Source of the DNA: JBIKLM01 sp044375105
Lineage (GTDB): Bacteria > Planctomycetota > UBA1135 > GCA-002686595
Direction: 5' to 3'
Length of the DNA: 27,740 nucleotides
Assembly (NCBI GenBank): GCA_044375105.1
Contig: JBILNK010000038.1
Coordinates: forward strand, 1 to 27,740
Under the pieces are notes generated by a model. That model saw only the letters and a list, made by a program, of their open reading frames with translations. It was not told where the DNA came from and ran no database searches. Positions 8,463 to 16,103 of this stretch are shown here, piece after piece. The position numbers and the translations under genes are program-made. Positions within the stretch are counted from its first letter, which is position 1. Each line of letters opens with the position of its first letter.

Positions 8463-9061
8463 GACCTGGCTCCAGCAGGCCCCATGCCAAGCTGCAACGA
8501 CCCTCGTAGGGCTGTCCCGAATCCCGCTCCCAGAGGGCCGACGGGCCTGGCCCGGAAGCGCTTTCCGATGTCTCCGCGGAACCTTCCGGTCACCTTTTCC
8601 GCCCAAACACTCCGGTCCGAGTCCAGCCACCGTGCGTCGACTGCCCGCCACCTTCGAGAGGGGTAGGCTTCGGTCCGGTGGAGGCTGCTCGATCGGCGCC
8701 TTCGGCGCTGCCTGGGACCCGGTCCCGGGCCCGAAATCTGGCGGTATCTTTGGATCGGCTTCTCGGATCAGCCTGATCACCTCTGCAGGGCCCCGCGGGG
8801 TCCCGCCGGGGAGGGCCCGGCCACGTCAGGGGCTGGGCGCAGGCTGCCCTGGCCCGCATGCTCTTTGACTCCCCCCCGCTCGGGTCCCCACGACCCGGGC
8901 CCTGGGCTGGCCAGGACCCCGGCCAGCGGGCGACGCCTCCGGGCGACGCCGTCCCGACTCCTCCTCCGACTCCTCGCGAGCCGGTCCCGCATCGACTCCT
9001 CCGCGGTCCCGACTCGCCAACGCAGGGCCCCACGGCTCCGCAAACCCACGACTTCATCACC
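8463..9061. other. Gene-poor region between divergent fliK and the cytochrome gene
   Basis: About 600 nt without a convincing gene. Several frames are open on both strands, but they are low-complexity Arg/Pro/Gly translations of GC-rich DNA. The fliK-proximal end holds the sigma-54-like site. The right end (8951-9016) is pyrimidine-rich with four degenerate copies of a CGACTC-type motif. The stretch around 8740-8785 (GGTATCTTTGGATCGG and GGATCAGCCTGATCACC) is the most AT-rich part and may hold the promoter of the downstream gene. Confidence 0.5.
8472..8490 (-). promoter_or_regulatory. Candidate sigma-54 (RpoN) promoter of the fliK-flgD-flgE operon
   Basis: The minus strand reads TTGGCATGGGGCCTGCTGG. 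Compared with the consensus TGGCACG-N4-TTGCW, the essential GG and GC dinucleotides are present at the correct spacing and only two of the other positions differ. RpoN control of hook genes is common in polarly flagellated bacteria. The start site would fall within 1-2 nt of the fliK ATG, leaving almost no leader, so either the message is leaderless or the match is fortuitous. Confidence 0.45.
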
Positions 9062-11968
9062 ATGCGACCCGGAAGGATCTTCGCTTCCCTCGGATTGCTG
9101 GGCCTGACGGCCTTCCCCGCCGTCGCCCAGTCGGTCCAGCAGAAAGCTGTGCAGGTCAATCCCTCGAACCCCAACGAGGTCTGGACCATCAACCGCGATA
9201 ACAACTCGGTGTCCGTGATCGACGTGCAGACCGGGACGGTCCTGGCAGAAATCTCCGTCGGCGTGTTCCCGCGCAGCCTGGCCTTCAACGCCAACGGCTC
9301 CCGCGTGCTGGTGGCCAACCAGCGCGGCAACGTCCCGATCACGACCAACTTCGTGGTGCCGACCCCGGGCTTCTCCGGCAGCGAAGTGCGCGGCTCGATC
9401 AGCGTGATCGACGTGGCCACCCGCCAGGTCGTGCAGACCCTAACGGACGTCGGCACGGAGCCCTACGGCATCGCTCTGTCCCCCAACGGCAAGTTCTTCG
9501 CCCTGACGGTGCAGCGCACCGGCGACGTGCGCCTGTACGACGCCGTCACCTACCAGGAGCTGACCCGCTTCCACTACGACTGGAATCTGAACCACATCCC
9601 GAACGGGAAGACGATCAGCGATCTGGATCAGGACCACGACGGTCTGCCGGACTTCCAAACCCCGCGCGGCCTGGCGATCTCGAGCGACAGCACCAAGCTG
9701 TACGTCACGCACCTCAAGTCGCCCTGGATCACGATCCTGAATGTCACCCTGGACCAGAACGGCCTGCCCACGGCGGTCAACCTGGCCCACAAGATCAACC
9801 AGGACATCTACCCCTTCCACCCGCTCAACAACCCGGTCCCGGTCCAGGTCGTCAAGAGCCAGGGCCAGCCGCGCTTCTCGGGTGACATCGACGTCAAGGC
9901 CGACGGCACCATCGCGCTGGTTCCCCAGCAGCTGGCCAACGCCAACCACGACGTCAACCACAACTTCGGCCCCGGCTTCCCGGGCGCCTTCGCCAACCGG
10001 ATCTATCCGTCGCTGACCGCGATCGACCTGATCAACAACAGCTTCGGCCAGCCGAACGACAGCTCGTTCCGCCTCGAGCACGAGCTCTCGGACAACGACA
10101 AGCCGGCCGAGTATGTGGCCTACGGTCCGCAGGGCCGCAAGTTCGGCAGCGGCGTCACCACCCTGGGCGGCATCGGATCGCCGATCCTGGGCGGTAACGT
10201 CAACGTTCTGCTGAGCGGCGGCACCCCCAGCATGCTGGGCTTCTTCTGGCTGGGGAGCGAGATCAACCTGCCGCTGCCCCAGGGCACGCTGCTGGCCACG
10301 CTCGATTTCTTCTACGTGATGAATTCGGTCGGCAACGGAACCTTCAACTTCGGGTTCCCGATCCCGAACAACCCGAACCTGATCGGCCAGCACGTCTCGA
10401 CCCAAGCGGCCTTGTACGACATCCCGACCGGCGACGTCGCGCTGTCCAACGGCCTGCGCATCGCCCCGGGCGTGACCGGCTACCTGAACGGCGACATGGG
10501 CCGCCGCGGCGCGCTGCCCTCGAAGGTCAAGTTCAACGCCGCGGGCAACCGCGTCGTGATGCTGAACCGCGGCTCCGAGGACATTTTCGTCTACAGCTAC
10601 GGCCCGCAGGGGATGAAGATGCTGAACGTCTATCCGCCGCGCTACGCCTTCCAGGCGCGCGCGCCGTTCGACCTCAGCACCGGCCTGGGCGACACCCCCC
10701 TGGGCTGGACCGTCGTCGACGACCCGAGCACGGTCAACGACGACGCGCGCATCTTCGTGATCAACGAGACCAGCCGCTCCCTGTCGGTGCTGCGCATCGA
10801 CTGGCCCACCGGCATCATCACCAAGGAGCGCAACCAGATCCCGACCCTGCTGGGCACGGACCTGTTCACCCAGAGCGAGAACATCGGCCAGGAGATCTTC
10901 GAGGACGGCTCCCGTCCGCAGACCACCGGCGGATTCAACAACTCCTGCGTCTCGTGCCACTACGAGGGCGGCGAGGACGGCATCGCCTGGCAGCGCGACG
11001 ACGGCCCGAAGAGCACCATGCCGACCTACGGCGGCCCGCTGGGCACCGGCCTGGTGCTGTGGAAGGGCACCCGCGTGAACATGGCCGAGACCGGCCCGAT
11101 GTTCGGCGGTGAGAACGGCGGCACCGGCACCTTCAGCGATGCCGAGCAGCAGGGCCTGATCGACTTCCACAAGGTCACCCCGTTCCCGCTGAACCCCTTC
11201 CTGGATCCGGTCACCGGCCAGCTGACCGCCCAGGCCAAGCTGGGCCGCGACCTGTTCTTCGGGTCCAACGACACCGGCCTCAACCCGTCCGGTCGCCACG
11301 CGGGCTGCTTCGTCTGCCACCCGGAGGCCGACCCGGTCTTCGGCCAGCCGCGCCTCTACACCGCGGACGTGGTCGATCCGTTCTTCGCCGAGAACCTCGA
11401 GTTCGGCTTCATCTGGGACGACCTCTGCATCAGCCTGCAGGAGAACATCGTCTCGACGAACCTGCGCAACGTGAACTCGGCCGTGAACGAAGACGTCGAC
11501 GGCGACGGCTTCCCCGAGGTCGACCGCAACGTGGACGGCTACTCGGACCTCGAGAGCTATGTCCCGATGAACATCGACAAGGAGATCGACTTCACCCGCG
11601 ACGACCCCAACAGCTACCCCTGCCCGGTGGATCCGTTCTTCGACCCGAACGGTCCCAAGAAGGTGTTCGGCCGCACGGCCCGCAACTTCTCGATCCCCAC
11701 CAAGCTCGGCGCCTGGGCGACCGGTCCGTACATGCACGACCACGCCACGATCGCCCTGCGGCACCTGCTGGACCCCGAGTCGCAGATGTTCGATCCGGTC
11801 TACGGCTCGAACCTCTACCCGACGGTGTTCAAGTTCTACAACGAGTTCCACGACATCCGTGGCCACAGCGACCTGGTGCCGAACAGCTCCAAGGTGCAGC
11901 TGACCCTGCAGTCCACGAACGTGCAGTCCGACATCGAGGCCATCCTGGCCTTCGTCGAGTCGCTCTGA
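9062..11968 (+). CDS. Periplasmic YVTN-type beta-propeller fused to a diheme cytochrome c (MauG/CcpA-like)
   Basis: A 968-residue exported protein. MRPGRIFASLGLLGLTAFPAVAQ is a clean signal peptide, which fixes the start at 9062 rather than the open frame upstream. The N-terminal half has YVTN/NHL-type blades (NPNEVWTINRDNNSVSVIDV, SRVLVANQRGN, GSISVIDVATRQVV, PYGIALSPNGKFFALTVQ). The C-terminal third has two CxxCH heme-c motifs at residues 629-633 (CVSCH) and 749-753 (CFVCH), and near the end GPYMHDHATIALRHLL, which corresponds to the conserved segment of bacterial diheme peroxidase/MauG proteins. Two acidic Ca-binding-like loops occur (DQDHDGLPD and DVDGDGFPEVDRNVDG). It probably acts in the periplasm in electron transfer or oxidation; the substrate is unknown. 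It stands alone between divergent fliK and convergent rpiA, with its own terminator. Confidence 0.85.
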   Translation: MRPGRIFASLGLLGLTAFPAVAQSVQQKAVQVNPSNPNEVWTINRDNNSVSVIDVQTGTVLAEISVGVFPRSLAFNANGSRVLVANQRGNVPITTNFVVPTPGFSGSEVRGSISVIDVATRQVVQTLTDVGTEPYGIALSPNGKFFALTVQRTGDVRLYDAVTYQELTRFHYDWNLNHIPNGKTISDLDQDHDGLPDFQTPRGLAISSDSTKLYVTHLKSPWITILNVTLDQNGLPTAVNLAHKINQDIYPFHPLNNPVPVQVVKSQGQPRFSGDIDVKADGTIALVPQQLANANHDVNHNFGPGFPGAFANRIYPSLTAIDLINNSFGQPNDSSFRLEHELSDNDKPAEYVAYGPQGRKFGSGVTTLGGIGSPILGGNVNVLLSGGTPSMLGFFWLGSEINLPLPQGTLLATLDFFYVMNSVGNGTFNFGFPIPNNPNLIGQHVSTQAALYDIPTGDVALSNGLRIAPGVTGYLNGDMGRRGALPSKVKFNAAGNRVVMLNRGSEDIFVYSYGPQGMKMLNVYPPRYAFQARAPFDLSTGLGDTPLGWTVVDDPSTVNDDARIFVINETSRSLSVLRIDWPTGIITKERNQIPTLLGTDLFTQSENIGQEIFEDGSRPQTTGGFNNSCVSCHYEGGEDGIAWQRDDGPKSTMPTYGGPLGTGLVLWKGTRVNMAETGPMFGGENGGTGTFSDAEQQGLIDFHKVTPFPLNPFLDPVTGQLTAQAKLGRDLFFGSNDTGLNPSGRHAGCFVCHPEADPVFGQPRLYTADVVDPFFAENLEFGFIWDDLCISLQENIVSTNLRNVNSAVNEDVDGDGFPEVDRNVDGYSDLESYVPMNIDKEIDFTRDDPNSYPCPVDPFFDPNGPKKVFGRTARNFSIPTKLGAWATGPYMHDHATIALRHLLDPESQMFDPVYGSNLYPTVFKFYNEFHDIRGHSDLVPNSSKVQLTLQSTNVQSDIEAILAFVESL

Positions 11969-11986
11969 CCTGAAGCGGCTTGGCCC

Positions 11987-12032
11987 ACCGGGCCCCCGCG
12001 CACCGACGTGCGCGGGGGCCCGGTTCATTTTT
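11987..12032 (+). terminator. Rho-independent terminator of the beta-propeller cytochrome gene
   Basis: A perfect 17-bp stem (11987-12003 with 12008-12024, loop CGAC) begins 18 nt after the stop codon and is followed by TCATTTTT. This is the only textbook intrinsic terminator with a T-run in the window. Confidence 0.9.
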
Positions 12033-12523
12033 CGGGCCGCCTGCGGCGGCCAGGGTGGGAGCAGGAGGATCGGATCCGCAGCAAAAAACGGGCTGTGAAC
12101 GAATGCTGGCGGCCCCCTGGCGGTGCGGGCCGTGCAGCGGTGTGACTTGCCACCCTGGGCTTGAATGGCCTGGGTGGACGCGGCTCCCTTGAGCTCGGTT
12201 TCGGTGTGCAGGCGGCTCTGTGGATGCCTGGAAGGCGGCTGGGCACGGCTCTGCTCCTGGCTCTGGACCTCCAGGGCCTTGGCGGAGCCTTCTGGCTTGT
12301 GGATGCGCGATTGCAGGCAAGTCGCCAAGGCTCGCTACGCGCACGCTTCGCCGAAGCAACGCGTTCGCAAAGGGTCCCGCCGCGCGGCGCGGGCGGCTGC
12401 CTCCCGATCGACGCTCCCGTTCCGCGGGGCAGAGTTGCGCAGCAACCGCCGGATGGCGGCCCAAGCGACAACGGACGGGCTGTTCGCCTTGCTCGTGTGC
12501 AGCCGGAGCCGATCGGCTGCTTT
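12033..12523. other. Intergenic region with hairpins and repeat copies
   Basis: About 490 nt between the terminator and the end of rpiA with no convincing gene. It holds a GGCCGCC-TGC-GGCGGCC hairpin (12035-12051), a 9-bp inverted repeat CCAGGGTGG/CCACCCTGG (12050-12058 and 12150-12158) around a run AAAAAA, and one copy of the 3' element near rpiA (12446-12508). A small structured RNA is possible but unsupported. Confidence 0.5.
12446..12508 (-). repeat. Repeated 3' element, copy A (after rpiA)
   Basis: Contains CCGCCGGATGGCGGCCCAA (12446-12464), then 9 nt, then GACGGGCTG (12474-12482), then a degenerate hairpin block (12492-12508) ending 15 nt before the stop codon of rpiA, plus-strand coordinates. 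The first two blocks and their spacing are identical in copy B at 16022. Confidence 0.75.
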
Positions 12524-13219
12524 TCAGAGGGTTCCGCGGCGCGGCTCGTACTCGGCCCGGCCGTCTTCGAAGCCCACGATCACGCCGTGAGCCAGCCCGA
12601 TGAACAGGCCCACCTCGACCACCCCGGCGATGGCCTTGAGGCGCTGCTCCAGGGCCTGTGGATCGGCGATGCCGTCGGGGAAAGAAAGATCGAGCACCGC
12701 GTTGCCGTTGTCGGTGCGGTAGGGCGGCAGCGCGTGGGCGCCGCGCTGGACCGGGTTGGCGCCCAAGGCGCGCACGGCGCGCAGGACCGGCGCCAGGGCG
12801 AAGGGCACCACCTCGACCGGCAGAGCGAAGGTCGTGCCCAGGCGCTCCACGCGCTTCTTGGGATCGACCACGATCACCAGTTCGCGGCTCTGCTGGGCCA
12901 CGACCTTCTCGCGCAGCAGGGCGCCGCCGCCGCCCTTGATCAGGCGGAACTGGGGATCGATCTCATCGGCGCCGTCGACGGTCAGGTCGAGGCTGTCGAG
13001 CTCCTCGAGCCCCGCCAGGGGCAGGCCCAGCTCCCAGCAGCGGCGCTCCGTGTCCAGGGAGGTCGGCACCCCGCGCAGGCGCAGTCCCTCGGCCCGCACG
13101 CGCTCGGCCAGGGCCTCCAAGAAAAAGGCCACGGTCGATCCGGTGCCCAGACCGAGGGCCATGCCGTCCTGAACGAGGCTGGCCGCCAGGCGACCGGCGG
13201 CGGCTTTGGCGAGGCTCAT
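12524..13219 (-). CDS. rpiA: Ribose-5-phosphate isomerase A
   Basis: A 231-residue cytosolic enzyme interconverting ribose-5-phosphate and ribulose-5-phosphate in the pentose phosphate pathway. Motifs in order: GLGTGSTV (23-30) for phosphate binding, VPTS (51-54), VDGADEID (81-88) and KGGGGALLREK (95-105) with the catalytic Glu. Length matches the family (about 220). The ATG at 13219 (MSLAKAAAGRLAASLV) is chosen; an in-frame GTG at 13234 is an alternative. The ATG is preceded by GAGCCC and lacks a Shine-Dalgarno. It is divergent from feoA; the Fur-like site lies between the two, nearer feoA. Confidence 0.97.
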   Translation of the reverse strand: MSLAKAAAGRLAASLVQDGMALGLGTGSTVAFFLEALAERVRAEGLRLRGVPTSLDTERRCWELGLPLAGLEELDSLDLTVDGADEIDPQFRLIKGGGGALLREKVVAQQSRELVIVVDPKKRVERLGTTFALPVEVVPFALAPVLRAVRALGANPVQRGAHALPPYRTDNGNAVLDLSFPDGIADPQALEQRLKAIAGVVEVGLFIGLAHGVIVGFEDGRAEYEPRRGTL

Positions 13220-13286
13220 GGGCTCGATTCTCACGGGCTCTTGCGCGGCGGGGCAAGCGCGGCGGCCGCATTCCGGCCCTTGCCCC

Positions 13287-13316
13287 CTGGCAGAACGCCT
13301 CTGGGGGAGCTATCCT
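13287..13316 (+). promoter_or_regulatory. Candidate feoAB promoter
   Basis: CTGGCA (13287-13292) and TATCCT (13311-13316) are 18 nt apart and resemble -35 and -10 boxes. The Fur-like palindrome starts 2 nt after the -10, where bound repressor would block initiation. Confidence 0.4.
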
Positions 13317-13317
13317 G

Positions 13318-13334
13318 TTGAGAATCGGTCTCAA
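13318..13334 (+). promoter_or_regulatory. Fur-box-like palindrome upstream of feoAB
   Basis: TTGAGAATCGGTCTCAA has 6-nt inverted arms (TTGAGA/TCTCAA) and matches the TGAGAAT half of the known Fur consensus TGAGAATNATTCTCA; the second half deviates at two positions. It lies 58 nt before feoA. Iron-responsive repression of ferrous uptake genes by Fur is established, so position and sequence agree. Confidence 0.6.
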
Positions 13335-13392
13335 GTGCTGGAACCTCCCGGGCCGAACCCGAACCAGGCTCCGCCCCGGCGCCCACCTCCCC

Positions 13393-13623
13393 ATGTCCGA
13401 ACCCCGCCTCAGCCAGCTGCGCGCCGGCGAGCGCCTGTCGCTCAAGCGCATCGAGGGGCCGCGCTCCCTGCGCCGCCGGCTGATGGAGCTCGGCTTCCTG
13501 CCCGGAACCGCCGTACGCGTGGTGCGCACCAGCGGCATCGGCGGTTTGATCGAGGTCGAAGCCCGCTCGAGCCGCCTGGGACTGCGCCTGAGCGAGGCCG
13601 AGCACCTGGTGATGGTGCGCTGA
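13393..13623 (+). CDS. feoA: Ferrous iron transport protein A
   Basis: A 76-residue SH3-like cytosolic protein that accompanies FeoB. The sequence RRLMELGFLPGTAVRVVRTSG followed by LIEVEARSSRLGLRLSEAEHLVMV matches the FeoA core, where the MGF/LGFLPG turn is characteristic. The ATG at 13393 gives MSEPRLSQLRAGERL, a normal FeoA N-terminus; the frame is open to 13318, but that would place the Fur-like site inside the gene. The start is preceded by CCTCCCC, with no Shine-Dalgarno. It is 34 nt ahead of feoB in an obvious operon; no feoC is present. Confidence 0.95.
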   Translation: MSEPRLSQLRAGERLSLKRIEGPRSLRRRLMELGFLPGTAVRVVRTSGIGGLIEVEARSSRLGLRLSEAEHLVMVR

Positions 13624-13657
13624 AGCCGCGGAGCGGCGCGGCCGCCCCGGCGCTGCC

Positions 13658-15877
13658 ATGAGCGCGGTCAAGCACGAGCTGCCGATCCTGCCCGAAGGCC
13701 CGGCCTGCGCCGGCCTGCGCGCGCCCCCGGCCCAGGGCGGCGAGCACCGCGTGGCCCTGGCGGGCAACCCGAACACCGGCAAGTCGCTGCTGTTCAATCG
13801 CCTGACCGGTCTGCGCACCAAGGTCGGCAACTACCCGGGGGTCACGGTCGAGCGCAGCGAGGGGCTCTTGCGCCTCCCGGAAAGCGGGCTGCCGGTCCGG
13901 CTGGTCGACGTTCCGGGCACCTACTCCCTTTCGGCGCGCAGCCGCGATGAGTGGATCGCGATCCGCGAGCTGTGCGGGCTCGAGCAGGGTCCGCCTCCGG
14001 ACCTGGTGGTGCTGGTGCTGGACGGCACCCAGCTCGAGCGCAACCTCTACCTGGCCCTGCAGGTGATCGAGCTGGACCTGCCGGTGGTGCTGGCGGTCAA
14101 CATGCTCGACAGCCTGGAGAAGGCCGGCACGCGCCTCGACGCGGCCCGTTTGTCCCAGGATCTCGGGGTGCCGGTGGTGGCCATCTCGGCGCGGACCGGG
14201 CAGGGGCTGCCGGCCTTGGTGGCCGCGATCGAGCGCACCCTGGCCGCCCCGGACGCGGCCCGCCCGGGCTGGCGCTGGGCGCCGCAGGAGCCCGCGCTGC
14301 TCTCCGACCTCGACCGCCTGGGCGAGCGGCTGCCCTCCGCGTGGACCCAGGGGAACCCGCGGCGCCAGCGCGCCCTGGCCCTGTGGGCGCTGCTGTCGAT
14401 CGACGCGGACGACGAGCTGGGCGACCTGCCCGCGGGCCTGCGCAACGCCACGGCCGAGCTGCAGGCCGAGCTGCGCCGGCGCGGGCTGGACCTCGACGAG
14501 TGGGCCATCCGCGGCCGCTATGGCTGGATCGAAGCGCGCCTGCCGCGCTATCTGCAGCAGGGCCCTGCGCGGCCCGGCCGCGCCAGCGACGCGGTCGACC
14601 GGGTGCTGCTCGAGCCCTGGATCGGTTTCCCGCTGTTCCTGATCGGGATGGCGCTGCTGTTCCAGTCCCTGTTCGCCTGGGCCGACCCGTTGATCGGGGT
14701 CATCGAGACGGCCGTGGGCTGGAGCGGCGAGCGCCTGGCCGCCGCCCTGCCGGACGGCCTGTTCGAGAGCTTCCTGGTGGACGGGGTCGTGGCCGGGGTC
14801 GGGGCGGTGCTGGTGTTCCTGCCCCAGATCCTGCTGCTGTTCCTGTTCCTCGGGCTGCTCGAGGACACCGGCTACATGGCACGGGTGGCCTTCCTGATGG
14901 ACCGCGTGATGCGCGCCGTGGGGCTCAGCGGCCGCGCCTTCGTGCCGATGCTCTCGGCCTACGCCTGCGCCATCCCGGCGGTTCTGGCCACGCGCACCAT
15001 GGAGCGCCAGCGCGATCGCCTGCTGACCATGCTGGTGGTGCCGCTGATGACCTGCTCCGCGCGCCTGCCGGTCTACACGCTGCTGATCGCGGCGCTGTAC
15101 CCGATCGGCTCCGGGAACCGCCTGGCCCAGGGAGCCCTGATGGTGGCCATGTACCTGTTCTCGACCGCCATGGCCCTGGGGGTGGCCTTCGTGCTGGGCC
15201 GCACCCTGCTGGCGGGGCCGCGGGTGCCGCTGCTGCTCGAGCTGCCCCCCTACCGGGCCCCGAGCCTGCGCAGCGTGCTACGCCAAATGGGCTCGCGCAG
15301 CCTGGCCTTCGTGCGCAGCGCGGGCTCGGTGATCCTGCTGTGCTCGATCGGCCTGTGGGCCCTGTTGAGCTTCCCGCGGCCCGTCGGGGCGGAGGCCTCG
15401 CCGGCCGCCGCGAGCGAGGTCCCCGCCGCGGGCGAGCCGACGGCGGCCACGCCCCTGGCCGACAGCTACGCCGGTCGCCTCGGCCACGCCATCGAGCCCC
15501 TGATCGCCCCGCTGGGCTTCGACTGGAAGATCGGCATCGGCTTGATCGGCGCCTTCGCGGCCCGCGAGGTCTTCGTGTCCACGATGGCGGTGGTCTACGG
15601 CCTCGAGAGCGACGCGGGCGAGGACTCCCCGCGCCTGCGGGAGCGCCTGGCGGAGGAGCGCCGCCCGGACGGCGGCAAGCGCTTCACCCCGGCGCTGTGC
15701 CTGTCGCTGATGGTCTTTTTCGCCCTGGCCTGCCAGTGCCTCAGCACCCTGGCCGTGGTGCGGCAGGAATCGCGCAGCTGGCGCTGGCCGGCCTTCCTGT
15801 TCGTCTACATGACCGGCCTGGCTTGGATCTCGAGCTTCGTCGTCTACCAGGGCGGCCGCTGGCTGGGCCTCGATTGA
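13658..15877 (+). CDS. feoB: Ferrous iron transporter FeoB
   Basis: A 739-residue inner-membrane Fe(II) transporter with an N-terminal G domain. G1 GNPNTGKS (36-43), switch region NYPGVT (58-63), G3 DVPGTYSL (84-91), G4 NMLD (148-151) and G5 SARTG (177-181) are all intact. The membrane part follows from about residue 320, with two gate regions: EDTGYMARVAFLMDRVMRAVGLSGRAFVPMLSAYACAIPAVLATRTMERQRDRLL, and the later FDWKIGIGLIGAFAAREVFVSTMAVVYG. The central Cys of the gate is kept, although its usual GFGCNVPA context reads AYACAIPA here. The last helices contain FALACQCLSTLAVVRQE. Expression is probably iron-repressed via the upstream site. Confidence 0.98.
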   Translation: MSAVKHELPILPEGPACAGLRAPPAQGGEHRVALAGNPNTGKSLLFNRLTGLRTKVGNYPGVTVERSEGLLRLPESGLPVRLVDVPGTYSLSARSRDEWIAIRELCGLEQGPPPDLVVLVLDGTQLERNLYLALQVIELDLPVVLAVNMLDSLEKAGTRLDAARLSQDLGVPVVAISARTGQGLPALVAAIERTLAAPDAARPGWRWAPQEPALLSDLDRLGERLPSAWTQGNPRRQRALALWALLSIDADDELGDLPAGLRNATAELQAELRRRGLDLDEWAIRGRYGWIEARLPRYLQQGPARPGRASDAVDRVLLEPWIGFPLFLIGMALLFQSLFAWADPLIGVIETAVGWSGERLAAALPDGLFESFLVDGVVAGVGAVLVFLPQILLLFLFLGLLEDTGYMARVAFLMDRVMRAVGLSGRAFVPMLSAYACAIPAVLATRTMERQRDRLLTMLVVPLMTCSARLPVYTLLIAALYPIGSGNRLAQGALMVAMYLFSTAMALGVAFVLGRTLLAGPRVPLLLELPPYRAPSLRSVLRQMGSRSLAFVRSAGSVILLCSIGLWALLSFPRPVGAEASPAAASEVPAAGEPTAATPLADSYAGRLGHAIEPLIAPLGFDWKIGIGLIGAFAAREVFVSTMAVVYGLESDAGEDSPRLRERLAEERRPDGGKRFTPALCLSLMVFFALACQCLSTLAVVRQESRSWRWPAFLFVYMTGLAWISSFVVYQGGRWLGLD

Positions 15878-15886
15878 GGGCCGGAG

Positions 15887-15914
15887 CGGGCGCGCGGCCC
15901 GGCCCGCGCGCCCG
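15887..15914 (+). terminator. GC hairpin after feoB
   Basis: CGGGCGCGCGG (15887-15897) pairs perfectly with CCGCGCGCCCG (15904-15914), 9 nt after the feoB stop. No T-run follows, so termination is plausible but unproven. Confidence 0.5.
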
Positions 15915-15972
15915 GGCGAGCGCGGTGCGGGCCCTGCCAGCGAGCCCGGCGTGTTCCCGCAGCTGCGGGTCT

Positions 15973-16018
15973 CAGAGGCTGGGAAAAAATCGGCGCGCAG
16001 CGACGATCCCAGCCTCTG
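15973..16018. terminator. Second hairpin between convergent feoB and HEAT gene
   Basis: CAGAGGCTGGGA (15973-15984) is perfectly complementary to TCCCAGCCTCTG (16007-16018); the 22-nt loop includes AAAAAT next to the left arm. It abuts copy B of the repeated 3' element. It could serve as a terminator for the minus-strand HEAT gene or be part of the repeated element. Confidence 0.45.
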
Positions 16019-16021
16019 TGG

Positions 16022-16084
16022 CCGCCGGATGGCGGCCCAAAGGCATGCTGACGGGCTGGTCTTGCGGCTCGGGCGCAGCCCGAG
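16022..16084 (-). repeat. Repeated 3' element, copy B (after HEAT gene)
   Basis: CCGCCGGATGGCGGCCCAA (16022-16040), 9 nt, GACGGGCTG (16050-16058), then a 7-bp hairpin CTCGGGC-GCA-GCCCGAG (16068-16084) that ends 19 nt from the stop codon. The first part is exact in copy A; the hairpin part is nearly exact in copy D at 23968, at the same 19-nt distance from the stop. Confidence 0.75.
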
Positions 16085-16103
16085 TCGATTCTTTCTCAGC
16101 CTG

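Noticed and set aside
9440..12328. A 962-codon open frame on the minus strand opposite the cytochrome gene
   Set aside because: It is a composition artefact of high GC; the plus strand carries the signal peptide, propeller repeats and two CxxCH motifs.
12161..12523. Small open frames in the rpiA-cytochrome gap
   Set aside because: No plausible protein composition, no start context, and they run into the opposite strand of rpiA; the region is better explained by hairpins and the 3' element.
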